Below, piece after piece: positions 24,936 to 33,426 of a DNA stretch of 64,000 nucleotides. Origin of the DNA: JBCCVH01 sp942492555. GTDB lineage: Bacteria > Bacteroidota > Bacteroidia > Cytophagales > Amoebophilaceae. The DNA lies in NCBI GenBank assembly GCA_942492555.1, contig CALOEX010000003.1:186001-250000 (forward strand), read 5' to 3'. Position 1 is the stretch's first letter. Every line of letters starts with the position of its first letter. The notes beneath the pieces are model-generated. The model had not been told where the DNA came from, did not search any database, and saw nothing but the letters and a program-made list of their open reading frames with translations. Made by a program: the position numbers and the translations under genes.

Positions 24936-26087
24936 ATGATGAGTTTTTCGCTAGCTTGGTCACCTGACGGTACAAAACTTGCCTCTGCTAGTGGGGTTAT
25001 TATGTATATTTGGCATGGGGAAACAAACAAATTGCTTGCTATCTGCCAAAAACATATACTGAGTATCAATGATATCAAATGGTCACCAGACGGTAAACAA
25101 ATAGTCTCTTCTAGCTGGGACAAAACTTTGTGTATTTGGAAGAGAGCAAAAACAGGCATTTTTTATCTTGCTATAACGCTGCAACACGTAAAGCCCGTGA
25201 GGTCTATGAAATTTTCTCCGGATGGTAAAAAACTTGCCGTTGGTAGCGAAAACAACAGTGTATATATCTGGAATCCTACTACAGGAGAGCTTTTAATAAG
25301 ATGCAAGGGTCATAAAGACTACATTAGATCTGTAAGTTGGTCACCAGATAGTAAAAAACTTGCTACTGCCAGCGATGATACAACTATATGTATTTGGGAT
25401 GGAACAAAAAATAACTTGATACAACAATGTGTTGGGCATACACATGTCGTAATGGCTGTACGTTGGTCTCCGGATGGTAAAAAAATCGCTTCTGCTAGCT
25501 GGGATAAAACCATACGCATCTGGAGTCATACTGGTAAACTCTTGAGGATATTAGCAGGTCATACCAACCAAGTCAGAAAGATAACCTGGTCTAAAGATAG
25601 CACCAAAATTGTTTCTGCTGGCTGGGATAAAACCATGTGCATTTGGGATGGACATACATACAAACAACTTGCTATTTGTTTAGGGCATACTGATGAAATC
25701 AGTGCCATTGTTTTTTCTCCGGATGGTAAAAAAATCGCTTCTGCTAGCTGGGATAAAACCATACGCATCTGGAGTCATACTGGTAAACTCTTGAGGATAT
25801 TAGCAGGTCATACCAACAAAATTAGTAGCATAAGCTGGTCTCCAGACAGTACAAAACTTGCTTCTGCCAGTGATGATAAAACGGTACGAATTTGGGATGT
25901 ATTGAATTATATGCCGATGGTCTCGGAAGCTTTTTTGTCTTTATCCGGAGCGCAGTTTCAACATGCTATTGGGCTTTCTGCCACCAATAAGCAATGTATT
26001 GTTCAAAGAGGTGGTACCATTACCATACCCAAAAACTCTCTTCTAGATGCAGATGATATGAAAACGGACATAGCAAACTGTCTATAG
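24936..26087 (+). CDS. WD40 repeat protein
   Basis: The tandem ATGs at 24936/24939 give about 383 residues; a TTG at 24906 would add ten. Eight WD motifs are visible, each with a WSPDG-type turn and an IW end (for example KKIASASWDKTIRIW), enough for one beta-propeller. The first lacks the usual N-terminal GH strand, so the gene may be cut at its 5' end. No signal peptide is seen, unlike the neighbouring repeat proteins. Blades 5 and 7 share an identical 102-bp DNA stretch. A tail of ~60 residues follows the last blade. WD40 propellers are protein-interaction scaffolds, and their presence in an intracellular bacterium suggests a host-directed role. Confidence 0.85.
   Translation: MMSFSLAWSPDGTKLASASGVIMYIWHGETNKLLAICQKHILSINDIKWSPDGKQIVSSSWDKTLCIWKRAKTGIFYLAITLQHVKPVRSMKFSPDGKKLAVGSENNSVYIWNPTTGELLIRCKGHKDYIRSVSWSPDSKKLATASDDTTICIWDGTKNNLIQQCVGHTHVVMAVRWSPDGKKIASASWDKTIRIWSHTGKLLRILAGHTNQVRKITWSKDSTKIVSAGWDKTMCIWDGHTYKQLAICLGHTDEISAIVFSPDGKKIASASWDKTIRIWSHTGKLLRILAGHTNKISSISWSPDSTKLASASDDKTVRIWDVLNYMPMVSEAFLSLSGAQFQHAIGLSATNKQCIVQRGGTITIPKNSLLDADDMKTDIANCL
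25467..25568 (+). repeat. 102-bp exact internal repeat in WD40 gene, copy 1
   Basis: Identical base for base to 25716-25817, covering most of blade 5 and the start of the next. Silent sites have not diverged, so this is a recent duplication or conversion. Confidence 0.85.
25716..25817 (+). repeat. 102-bp exact internal repeat in WD40 gene, copy 2
   Basis: Second copy of the exact repeat at 25467-25568, covering most of blade 7. Confidence 0.85.
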
Positions 26088-26138
26088 AGAAAGGCATTTA
26101 ATTATTGAACGATGAAGAGCACACGTAGTAAACAAAGT

Positions 26139-26272
26139 TTTCATTATCAACAATAAAAGTTTAGCAAAGAGAGATACTCTTCCATTCTACAGCTTTTTTT
26201 TATAAAAACCAAATGAATGAACCCGAAGCAGAACACACGCATACACATTTGTACTGATCTGTTACCATTGAT
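26139..26272 (-). repeat. Gene-leader repeat R1, copy 2 (orphan)
   Basis: A copy of the R1 leader, including a start codon on the minus strand (26144). The frame behind it ends after about 20 codons without resemblance to a signal peptide, so the leader has lost its gene. The body of the original gene was probably lost or replaced where the WD40 gene now lies on the other strand. The rest of the 26088-26390 gap holds a second partial R2 copy (26310-26385) and no gene. Confidence 0.7.
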
Positions 26273-26390
26273 TGTTCATTTTTCGTTTTTCACTATTCAT
26301 TTCTTTATACACTTTTGTACCAATCTGTTACTGTTTATTCCTCTTGATGCATTTTTCACTATTCATTTTCTCGTGTGTCATTTTTGGCCT

Positions 26391-27593
26391 CTATTCCAAC
26401 CCATATAGTAAAAATTTAGAAAAAGAAAAGCTGTAGTGTATGTCATTTTTGGCCCCTACTCCAACAACTGTTTCTCCGATGCGTATGAGCAGATTTTGGT
26501 GATATAAAAAATGAAAAAGTAGATCCGCATGTTGGAGTTCATAGCTTTTTGACACTTTATAGGCTGTTTCTAACATCTCTTTTTGTAGAGATTTATCCTC
26601 TACTTTTGGATAGGCCTTGGCGAGTCCTTGGATATTTTTTTCAATGGTTTCTTTGTACCAATCAAAACCCCAAGAAAATTGTGATTGCACTTTATATTGT
26701 TTAAGCCCATCCCTAAATTGCTTGAGGTAACCAGCAAAATCAGGTTTGTCTTGTGGTAGATTGACAACCTGTGTGCAGGTGATTTTATCTTGTGGATAGT
26801 CGGTTTTCCAGCAATATTCGCTTGCTTCATAGCTTAGATTATATGTTAATTTATCTTCCAATGAACAAACCAATTGATCGCCAAAATGCATACTCAAGCT
26901 ATTTTTAAGACGCCATAACTGGCAAGACCAGTATTCAACTTTGATATAAAATTCCGGATATTGATCATCATAAGGCAAGCGGGCCAAGCTACAAGCAATA
27001 TGCAATAACGCTGCTTTGTCTGCATCTTTTTTAAGTTGTGGATAGACTTTGGCAATGCTTTTCAGATCATTGGGAAGATTGTTTTGATACCACTGACCTC
27101 CATAGATCTTATTTGCTTTCATATTATCTTGAAAATACGTTTGGTAGTCACATGTCGTATGGGTAAGGATAGCACCATCAAAGAGGGTATCTGTTACATT
27201 TGTACTCTTGAAAACAGAACCATTTAAAATGGCTTTGCTACAATCTGCCCCTTCTAGGTTTGCATGGGTAAAATCACGACCTGAAAGATTGAACCCTGCA
27301 AAATTTTTACCTTGATATTGAGCGCCACGGGAATTGAGTGGTGGCATGAAAACAAAAGGAAAAATGATGTGCTGTATCAGGTATGGCATGTCAAGGTTAT
27401 TTTTTTTTAGATAGCCTTGTAGTAATGCTTTTTGCTTTGCATTGGGTAGCTCTGCAAAAAAGAGGTTTTTTTGATGCGTACTGTCGTCAATATGTCTTAT
27501 TTTGTTATCATGATTATTTTGAGTAGCATTAAGATAGGGCAAACTTGCGACAAGGATACCGATTAAAAAAAGAATATGTTTTTGTGTTTTCAT
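26391..27593 (-). CDS. Exported pentapeptide-repeat protein
   Basis: The start at 27593 (MKTQKHILFLIGILVASLP) gives 400 residues with a signal peptide nearly identical to that of the TPR protein at 22574. Around residues 110-165 there are pentapeptide repeats of the A(D/N)LxX type (NLSGRDFTHANLEGADCSKAIL). They should fold into a short right-handed beta-helix. The remaining ~240 residues are Trp/Tyr/Gln-rich and match no family I know. A hydrophobic segment just before the repeats (MPYLIQHIIFPFVF) resembles those in other exported proteins here. Function unknown; its context among TPR and WD40 proteins suggests host interaction. Confidence 0.8.
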   Translation of the reverse strand: MKTQKHILFLIGILVASLPYLNATQNNHDNKIRHIDDSTHQKNLFFAELPNAKQKALLQGYLKKNNLDMPYLIQHIIFPFVFMPPLNSRGAQYQGKNFAGFNLSGRDFTHANLEGADCSKAILNGSVFKSTNVTDTLFDGAILTHTTCDYQTYFQDNMKANKIYGGQWYQNNLPNDLKSIAKVYPQLKKDADKAALLHIACSLARLPYDDQYPEFYIKVEYWSCQLWRLKNSLSMHFGDQLVCSLEDKLTYNLSYEASEYCWKTDYPQDKITCTQVVNLPQDKPDFAGYLKQFRDGLKQYKVQSQFSWGFDWYKETIEKNIQGLAKAYPKVEDKSLQKEMLETAYKVSKSYELQHADLLFHFLYHQNLLIRIGETVVGVGAKNDIHYSFSFSKFLLYGLE

Positions 27594-27724
27594 TACCAAT
27601 AGTATAAAGTTTAGCAAAGAGAGATAAGTCCTTTATTCTACAGCTTTTTTTTATAAAAACCAAATGAATGAAACCGAAGCAGAACACACGCATACACATT
27701 TGTACTGATCTGTTACCAGTTATT
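27588..27724 (-). repeat. Gene-leader repeat R1, copy 3 (upstream of pentapeptide gene)
   Basis: Third copy of the leader block, including the start codon region and the following GTTTAGCAAAGAGAGATA and AAAAACCAAATGAATGA segments. It is nearly identical to copy 2 through the R2 beginning. Confidence 0.75.
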
Positions 27725-27730
27725 TTCCAT

Positions 27731-29473
27731 TTACCCCACAAGTTCATGACGTATCTCCATCTCCGATTTATTGAAAGATACCCCCATGAGAATAAACTTC
27801 TTAATGCCCCTTTGTGTCAAATCTCGCTTATAGGCCAATGTTTTAATTTGTGTCAATGCAGCATCCGCCACCTCTTGGAGCCTTTCTGTTTTTGCTGCGA
27901 CTTTAAGCTCCAAGATAATGCCATATTGCGATTGATCTTTTGGCTCTATGCAAATATCATAGATTCCTCCTCCACTGATTCTATTGGAAGTGACTATATG
28001 GCTACGGCTGAGACAAGCACTCATCCCCAACACCAGCCCATGGTAGAACTGTTCATAATGTTTGCCTGCCTTATCGAAAAAACTAGGCACACACTGGAGG
28101 TAATCTTCTAAAAAAGTTTGAAAAGCAGAGACATCACCTCTTATCAAAGCATCCATACCATTGTAATAATGATCTTTTCTGCCATTCGTTACCGCATTGA
28201 CAACAATTTTCCTCATGCTTTCCCGCACTTCTTCATTCACAAAAGAGAGGGTATAGACCTCTTCACCAAAATTGCCCATAGCTGTTTTTTCAATGCGCAT
28301 ATAACCTGCAAGCAACATAAGACTCCAAAAAGAAGTGCGGTCAGACTTTAGGCTTTTACCCAAAATAATATCTGGATTGATGCGTATGGCAATGGTTTCC
28401 CGATGCAATAGTTTATCAAGATCTTGCGCTAATTCCTCGGTGTTATGGGCAATGAGATCCTTGATAATGTCCGTGCTACCACTGTTAACCCAATAAGGCA
28501 CAAGTGCCTTCTCCATAGGAGCACCTTTTTTTTGGTAAATAGAAGCGTTTTTCGTGAATGACACAATAGAAAAAGGATTGTACAATATGTACTCTTCTAT
28601 CTGATAACCATTGTACATCTCTTTAAGTTCATGTGCTTTTTGCGGTAGCCCAGCTCTGTCTAAAAAATCGTCTGTCTCTGCAGGTGTAAAACCAAAAGCA
28701 TCCGCATAAAGAGGAGAAGAGAAACAACTATACACTTCTACATTATTTAATTCGGAAAAAAGAGAGGATTTAACAATTTTTAAAATACCGGTAATCAAAC
28801 CTTTATGTAGGTAGTCATTGCCTTTAAAAGCTTTGTTAAATAGCGTGGCAATAAGGCTGCGCATCTCTTCATAATAACCATGCACATGGGCATCATGTAA
28901 AGGTGTGTCATATTCATCTAGGAGAAGCATGACCTTTTTGCCTGTATACTGAAAAAGCATATGGGAAAGAAATCGTAGAGAAGATTCATAATGTGGTTGC
29001 GTTGCTTTCTCCCATAGTATTTTCCTAAAGATTTCCTTGTTATGCTCTTCCATTTTATCAGACGCTAGTAAATATTGATGCTGATCGAATAAGGTAGCTA
29101 TCATGCCTTTCAATCGTGCATAAGCCTCTTCAAAATTTTTACCACGTACCTCCTTCAACGTCAAAAAAATAACCGGAAACTGCCCTTGTAACGCCATTAC
29201 CTCGGGATGTTTGCTAATAGCAAGCCCCTCAAAAAGCCCTTTGGTAGCAACGCCATCCACCTCTTTGGCAAAAAAGTGTTGCATCATGGAAAGGCTTAGC
29301 GTTTTGCCAAATCTACGCGGGCGGGTAATCAAAGCGATTTTGTCCCCAGCATCAACAAACTCTTTGATCATCAACGTTTTGTCTACAAAAAGATAGTGCT
29401 GTTTTTTTGTATTGGTATCTTGTATCAGAGAGGCAAAATTGTCTATGCCTATAGGAAACATGTGTTGGGTCAT
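27731..29473 (-). CDS. AAA-ATPase-like / PD-(D/E)XK nuclease-fold protein, array copy A
   Basis: A 580-residue protein of the AAA-ATPase-like (PF09820-type) family fused to a C-terminal PDDEXK_9-type domain. It begins MTQHMFPIGIDNFASLI. The P-loop variant RPRRFGKTLS is at residues 51-60 and Walker B LLLDEYDTPL near 184-192. The nuclease-like residues are Asp506 and Glu522-Leu-Lys524 (GIILELKV). Copies A-E are about equally long, lie head to tail on one strand and share the first ~245 and last ~90 residues almost exactly. This copy has the type-1 middle region (VEVYSCFSSPLYADAF). The family is common in Bacteroidota and its function is unknown. No signal peptide, so probably cytoplasmic unless exported by another route. 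Confidence 0.9.
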   Translation of the reverse strand: MTQHMFPIGIDNFASLIQDTNTKKQHYLFVDKTLMIKEFVDAGDKIALITRPRRFGKTLSLSMMQHFFAKEVDGVATKGLFEGLAISKHPEVMALQGQFPVIFLTLKEVRGKNFEEAYARLKGMIATLFDQHQYLLASDKMEEHNKEIFRKILWEKATQPHYESSLRFLSHMLFQYTGKKVMLLLDEYDTPLHDAHVHGYYEEMRSLIATLFNKAFKGNDYLHKGLITGILKIVKSSLFSELNNVEVYSCFSSPLYADAFGFTPAETDDFLDRAGLPQKAHELKEMYNGYQIEEYILYNPFSIVSFTKNASIYQKKGAPMEKALVPYWVNSGSTDIIKDLIAHNTEELAQDLDKLLHRETIAIRINPDIILGKSLKSDRTSFWSLMLLAGYMRIEKTAMGNFGEEVYTLSFVNEEVRESMRKIVVNAVTNGRKDHYYNGMDALIRGDVSAFQTFLEDYLQCVPSFFDKAGKHYEQFYHGLVLGMSACLSRSHIVTSNRISGGGIYDICIEPKDQSQYGIILELKVAAKTERLQEVADAALTQIKTLAYKRDLTQRGIKKFILMGVSFNKSEMEIRHELVG

Positions 29474-29634
29474 AGTTATGTTGTAAAGGATGATAGGCCA
29501 AAGATAATAAACTTGCTACGAAGCAACCTAGGGTAGGTGAAAAAAAAGCACAACATATGCATACACATTTGTCCCAATCTGTTACCCTTTACTCCTCATG
29601 ATGCATTTTTCATTATTCGCTATTCATTTTCCAT
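29474..29634 (-). repeat. Intergenic repeat R3+R2 between array copies A and B
   Basis: 161 bp made of R3, upstream of copy A (with the small hairpin TTGCT-ACGA-AGCAA and CCTAGGGTAGGTGAAAA), followed by R2 (CACATTTGTCCCAATCTGTTACCC...GATGCATTTTTCATTATTCG). It is nearly identical to the other gaps of the array. Confidence 0.85.
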
Positions 29635-31368
29635 TTACCCCACAAGTTCATGACGTATCTCCATCTCCGATTTATTGAAAGACACCCCCATGAGAATAAA
29701 CTTCTTAATGCCCCTTTGTGTCAAATCTCGCTTATAGGCCAACGTTTTAATTTGTGTCAATGCAGTCTCCGCCACCTCTTGGAGCCTTTCTGTTTTTGCT
29801 GCGACTTTAAGCTCCAAGATAATGCCATATTGCGATTGATCTTTCGGCTCTATGCAAATATCATAAATGCCTCCTCCGCTGATTCTATTGGAAGTGACCA
29901 TGTGGCTATGGCTGAGACAAGCACTCATCCCCAGGACCAGCCCATGGTAGAACTGCTCATAATGTTTGCCTCCTTTATCTAAAAAACTAGGCACACGTAC
30001 CAGATAATCCTCTAAAAAAACCTGGAAGGCTTCCACATTGCCAGTGACCAAATCCTGCATCGCTTGATAATATTGCCCTTGTTCATTATTGGATACTGCT
30101 TCTTCTATAATATTTTCCATGCTGACACGTATTTCCTCATTGGTAAAAGAGAGTGTATAGGTATACATACCAGGTTTGATGAACTGCTTGTTTTCTATTT
30201 TTAAATAGCCAGATAAAAGCATGAGACTCCAAAAAGAAGAGCGGTCTGTCTTCAGGCTTTTACCTAAAATGACATTGGGATTGATAAGGCTTTGTATGGG
30301 TATTTTATTGACCAGTTGTGATAAATCTTTTTCTAATGTCGTGATGTTTTTTGCAATGAGATCCCTGATAATGGTTGTACCACCACTGTCAAACCAATAA
30401 TAGTCTAAACTTTTTTCTATAGGTTTCGTGTTGCTGGTTGCTTGATCAGCAAACATAATAATGGAAAGAGGGTTGTACAGCGTATAACCTTCTACAATAT
30501 AGCCATTATACATCTCTTTGAGTTCATGTGCTTTTTGTGGTAATCCTGCTTGATCTAAGTAATGATCTGTCTCTTCTGGTGTAAAACCGAAGCAATTCGC
30601 ATATCTTGAAGAGGAAATCATACTGTATACCTTTACATTGTTCAGCTCAGAAAAAAGAGAGGATTTAACAATTTGTAAAATACCGGTAATCAAACCTTTA
30701 TGTAGGTAGTCATTGCCTTTAAAAGCTTTGTTAAATAGCGTGGCAATAAGGCTACGCATCTCTTCATAATAACCATGCACATGGGCATCATGTAAAGGTG
30801 TGTCATATTCATCTAGGAGAAGCATGACCTTTTTGCCTGTATGCTGAAAAAGCATATGGGAAAGAAATCGTAGAGAAGATTCATATTCTTCTTGACAGGC
30901 ACTTTTTGCAAGTATTTTCCTAAAGATTTCCTTGTTATGCTCTTCCATTTTATCAGACGCTAGTAAATATTGATGCTGATCGAATAAGGTAGCTATCATG
31001 CCTTTCAATCGTGCATAAGCCTCTTCAAAATTTTTACCACGTACCTCCTTCAACGTCAAAAAAATAACCGGAAACTGTCCTTGTAACGCCATCACCTCGG
31101 GATGTTTGCTAATAGCAAGGCCCTCAAAAAGCCCTTTGGTAGCAACGCCATCCACCTCTTTGGCAAAAAAGTGTTGCATCATGGAAAGGCTTAGTGTTTT
31201 GCCAAATCTACGGGGGCGAGTAATCAAAGCGATTTCATCACCCGCATAAATAAACTCTTTGATCATCAACGTTTTATCTATAAAAAGATAATGCTCGCCA
31301 GCAGGATCTTGATACCTTATTAGCTTTGCAAAATCAGAAACGCCTATAGGAAACATGTGTTGGGTCAT
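29635..31368 (-). CDS. AAA-ATPase-like / PD-(D/E)XK nuclease-fold protein, array copy B
   Basis: 577 residues, same architecture as copy A. It starts MTQHMFPIG like copy A but has a different segment at residues 10-25 (VSDFAKLIRYQDPAGEHY). It has AKSACQEEY in place of WEKATQPHY near residue 155, and the type-2 middle region (VKVYSMISSSRYANCF ... YYWFDSGGTTIIRDLI). P-loop, Walker B and the C-terminal Asp...Glu-Leu-Lys are intact. It is therefore a mosaic of segments seen in other copies rather than a simple duplicate. Confidence 0.9.
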   Translation of the reverse strand: MTQHMFPIGVSDFAKLIRYQDPAGEHYLFIDKTLMIKEFIYAGDEIALITRPRRFGKTLSLSMMQHFFAKEVDGVATKGLFEGLAISKHPEVMALQGQFPVIFLTLKEVRGKNFEEAYARLKGMIATLFDQHQYLLASDKMEEHNKEIFRKILAKSACQEEYESSLRFLSHMLFQHTGKKVMLLLDEYDTPLHDAHVHGYYEEMRSLIATLFNKAFKGNDYLHKGLITGILQIVKSSLFSELNNVKVYSMISSSRYANCFGFTPEETDHYLDQAGLPQKAHELKEMYNGYIVEGYTLYNPLSIIMFADQATSNTKPIEKSLDYYWFDSGGTTIIRDLIAKNITTLEKDLSQLVNKIPIQSLINPNVILGKSLKTDRSSFWSLMLLSGYLKIENKQFIKPGMYTYTLSFTNEEIRVSMENIIEEAVSNNEQGQYYQAMQDLVTGNVEAFQVFLEDYLVRVPSFLDKGGKHYEQFYHGLVLGMSACLSHSHMVTSNRISGGGIYDICIEPKDQSQYGIILELKVAAKTERLQEVAETALTQIKTLAYKRDLTQRGIKKFILMGVSFNKSEMEIRHELVG

Positions 31369-31529
31369 AGTTATGTTGTAAAGGATGATAGGCCAAAGAT
31401 AATAAACTTGCTACGAAGCAACCTAGGGTAGGTGAAAAAAAAGCACAACACATGCATACACATTTGTACTGTTCTGTTACCCTTTACTCCTCATGATGCA
31501 TTTTTCATTATTCGCTATTCATTTTCCAT
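31369..31529 (-). repeat. Intergenic repeat R3+R2 between array copies B and C
   Basis: 161 bp with the same order of segments as the A-B gap: hairpin TTGCT-ACGA-AGCAA, CCTAGGGTAGG, then CACATTTGTACTGTTCTGTTACCC and GATGCATTTTTC. Confidence 0.85.
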
Positions 31530-33263
31530 TTACCCTACAACCTCATGGCACATTTCCATCTCCGATTTATTGAAAGATACCCCCATGAGAATAAACTTCT
31601 TAATGCCCCTTTGTGTCAAATCTCGCTTATAGGCCAACGTTTTAATTTGTGTCAATGCAGTCTCCGCCACCTCTTGAAGCCTTTCTGTTTTTGCTGCGAC
31701 TTTAAGCTCCAAGATAATGCCATATTGCGATTGATCTTTCGGCTCTATGCAAATATCATAAATGCCTCCTCCGCTGATTCTATTGGAAGTGACCATGTGG
31801 CTATGGCTGAGACAAGCACTCATCCCCAGTACCAGCCCATGGTAGAACTGCTCATAATGTTTGCCTCCTTTATCTAAAAAACTAGGCACACGTACCAGAT
31901 AATCCTCTAAAAAAACCTGGAAGGCTTCCACATTGCCAGTGACCAAATCCTGCATCGCTTGATAATATTGCCCTTTTTCATTATTGGATACTGCTTCTTC
32001 TATAATATTTTCCATGCTGACACGTATTTCCTCATTGGTAAAAGAGAGTGTATAGGTATACATACCAGGTTTGATGAACTGCTTGTTTTCTATTTTTAAA
32101 TAGCCAGATAAAAGCATGAGACTCCAAAAAGAAGAGCGATCTGTCTTCAGGCTTTTACCTAAAATGACATTGGGATTGATAAGGCTTTGTATGGGTATTT
32201 TATTGACCAGTTGTGATAAATCTTTTTCTAATGTCGTGATGTTTTTTGCAATGAGATCCCTGATAATGGTTGTACCACCACTGTCAAACCAATAATAGTC
32301 TAAACTTTTTTCTATAGGTTTCGTGTTGCTGGTTGCTTGATCAGCAAACATAATAATGGAAAGAGGGTTGTACAGCGTATAACCTTCTACAATATAGCCA
32401 TTATACATCTCTTTGAGTTCATGTGCTTTTTGTGGTAATCCTGCTTGATCTAAGTAATGATCTGTCTCTTCTGGTGTAAAACCGAAGCAATTCGCATATC
32501 TTGAAGAGGAAATCATACTGTATACCTTTACATTGTTCAGCTCAGAAAAAAGAGAGGATTTAACAATTTGTAAAATACCGGTAATCAAACCTTTATGTAG
32601 GTAGTCATTGCCTTTAAAAGCTTTGTTAAATAGCGTGGCAATAAGGTCGCGCATCTCTTCATAATAACCATGCACATGGGCATCATGTAAAGGTGTGTCA
32701 TATTCATCTAGGAGAAGCATGACCTTTTTGCCTGTATGCTGAAAAAGCATATGGGAAAGAAATCGTAGAGAAGATTCATAATGTGGTTGCGTTGCTTTCT
32801 CCCATAGTATTTTCCTAAAGATTTCCTTGTTATGCTCTTCCATTTTATCAGACGCTAGTAAATATTGATGCTGATCGAATAAGGTAGCTATCATGCCTTT
32901 CAATCGTGCATAAGCCTCTTCAAAATTTTTACCACGTACCTCCTTCAACGTTAAAAAAATAACCGGAAACTGCCCTTGTAACGCCATTACCTCGGGATGT
33001 TTGCTAATAGCAAGCCCCTCAAAAAGCCCTTTTGTAGGAATGCCATCCACCTCTTTGGCAAAAAAGTGTTGCATCATGGAAAGGCTTAGCGTTTTGCCAA
33101 ATCTACGCGGGCGGGTAATCAAAGCGATTTTGTCCCCAGCATCAACAAACTCTTTGATCATCAACGTTTTGTCTACAAAAAGATAGTGCTGTTTTTTTGT
33201 ATTGGTATCTTGTATCAGAGAGGCAAAATTGTCTATGCCAATGGGAAACATGTATGAAGCCAT
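31530..33263 (-). CDS. AAA-ATPase-like / PD-(D/E)XK nuclease-fold protein, array copy C
   Basis: The start at 33263 (MASYMFPIGIDNFASLI) gives 577 residues; ten upstream in-frame codons belong to the intergenic repeat. It combines the MASY start and the TNTKKQHY segment, a GIPTKG variant near residue 75, WEKATQPHY near 155, the type-2 middle region of copy B, and a C-terminus ending MCHEVVG. Catalytic motifs are intact. Its middle is almost identical to copy B while its N-terminal segments match copy D, which shows recombination between copies. Confidence 0.9.
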   Translation of the reverse strand: MASYMFPIGIDNFASLIQDTNTKKQHYLFVDKTLMIKEFVDAGDKIALITRPRRFGKTLSLSMMQHFFAKEVDGIPTKGLFEGLAISKHPEVMALQGQFPVIFLTLKEVRGKNFEEAYARLKGMIATLFDQHQYLLASDKMEEHNKEIFRKILWEKATQPHYESSLRFLSHMLFQHTGKKVMLLLDEYDTPLHDAHVHGYYEEMRDLIATLFNKAFKGNDYLHKGLITGILQIVKSSLFSELNNVKVYSMISSSRYANCFGFTPEETDHYLDQAGLPQKAHELKEMYNGYIVEGYTLYNPLSIIMFADQATSNTKPIEKSLDYYWFDSGGTTIIRDLIAKNITTLEKDLSQLVNKIPIQSLINPNVILGKSLKTDRSSFWSLMLLSGYLKIENKQFIKPGMYTYTLSFTNEEIRVSMENIIEEAVSNNEKGQYYQAMQDLVTGNVEAFQVFLEDYLVRVPSFLDKGGKHYEQFYHGLVLGMSACLSHSHMVTSNRISGGGIYDICIEPKDQSQYGIILELKVAAKTERLQEVAETALTQIKTLAYKRDLTQRGIKKFILMGVSFNKSEMEMCHEVVG

Positions 33264-33426
33264 AGTTATGTTGTAATAGTGATGATAGGCCAAAGATAAT
33301 AAACTTGCTACGAAGCAACCTAGGGTAGGTGAAAAAAAAGCACAACATATGCATACACTTTTGTTCCCATCTGTTACCCTTTACTCCTCATGATGCATTT
33401 TTCATTATTCGCTATTCATTTTCCAT
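33264..33426 (-). repeat. Intergenic repeat R3+R2 between array copies C and D
   Basis: 163 bp, same composition, with a small variation directly before the C start (TGTAATAGTGATGATAGG instead of TGTAAAGGATGATAGG, + strand). Confidence 0.85.
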
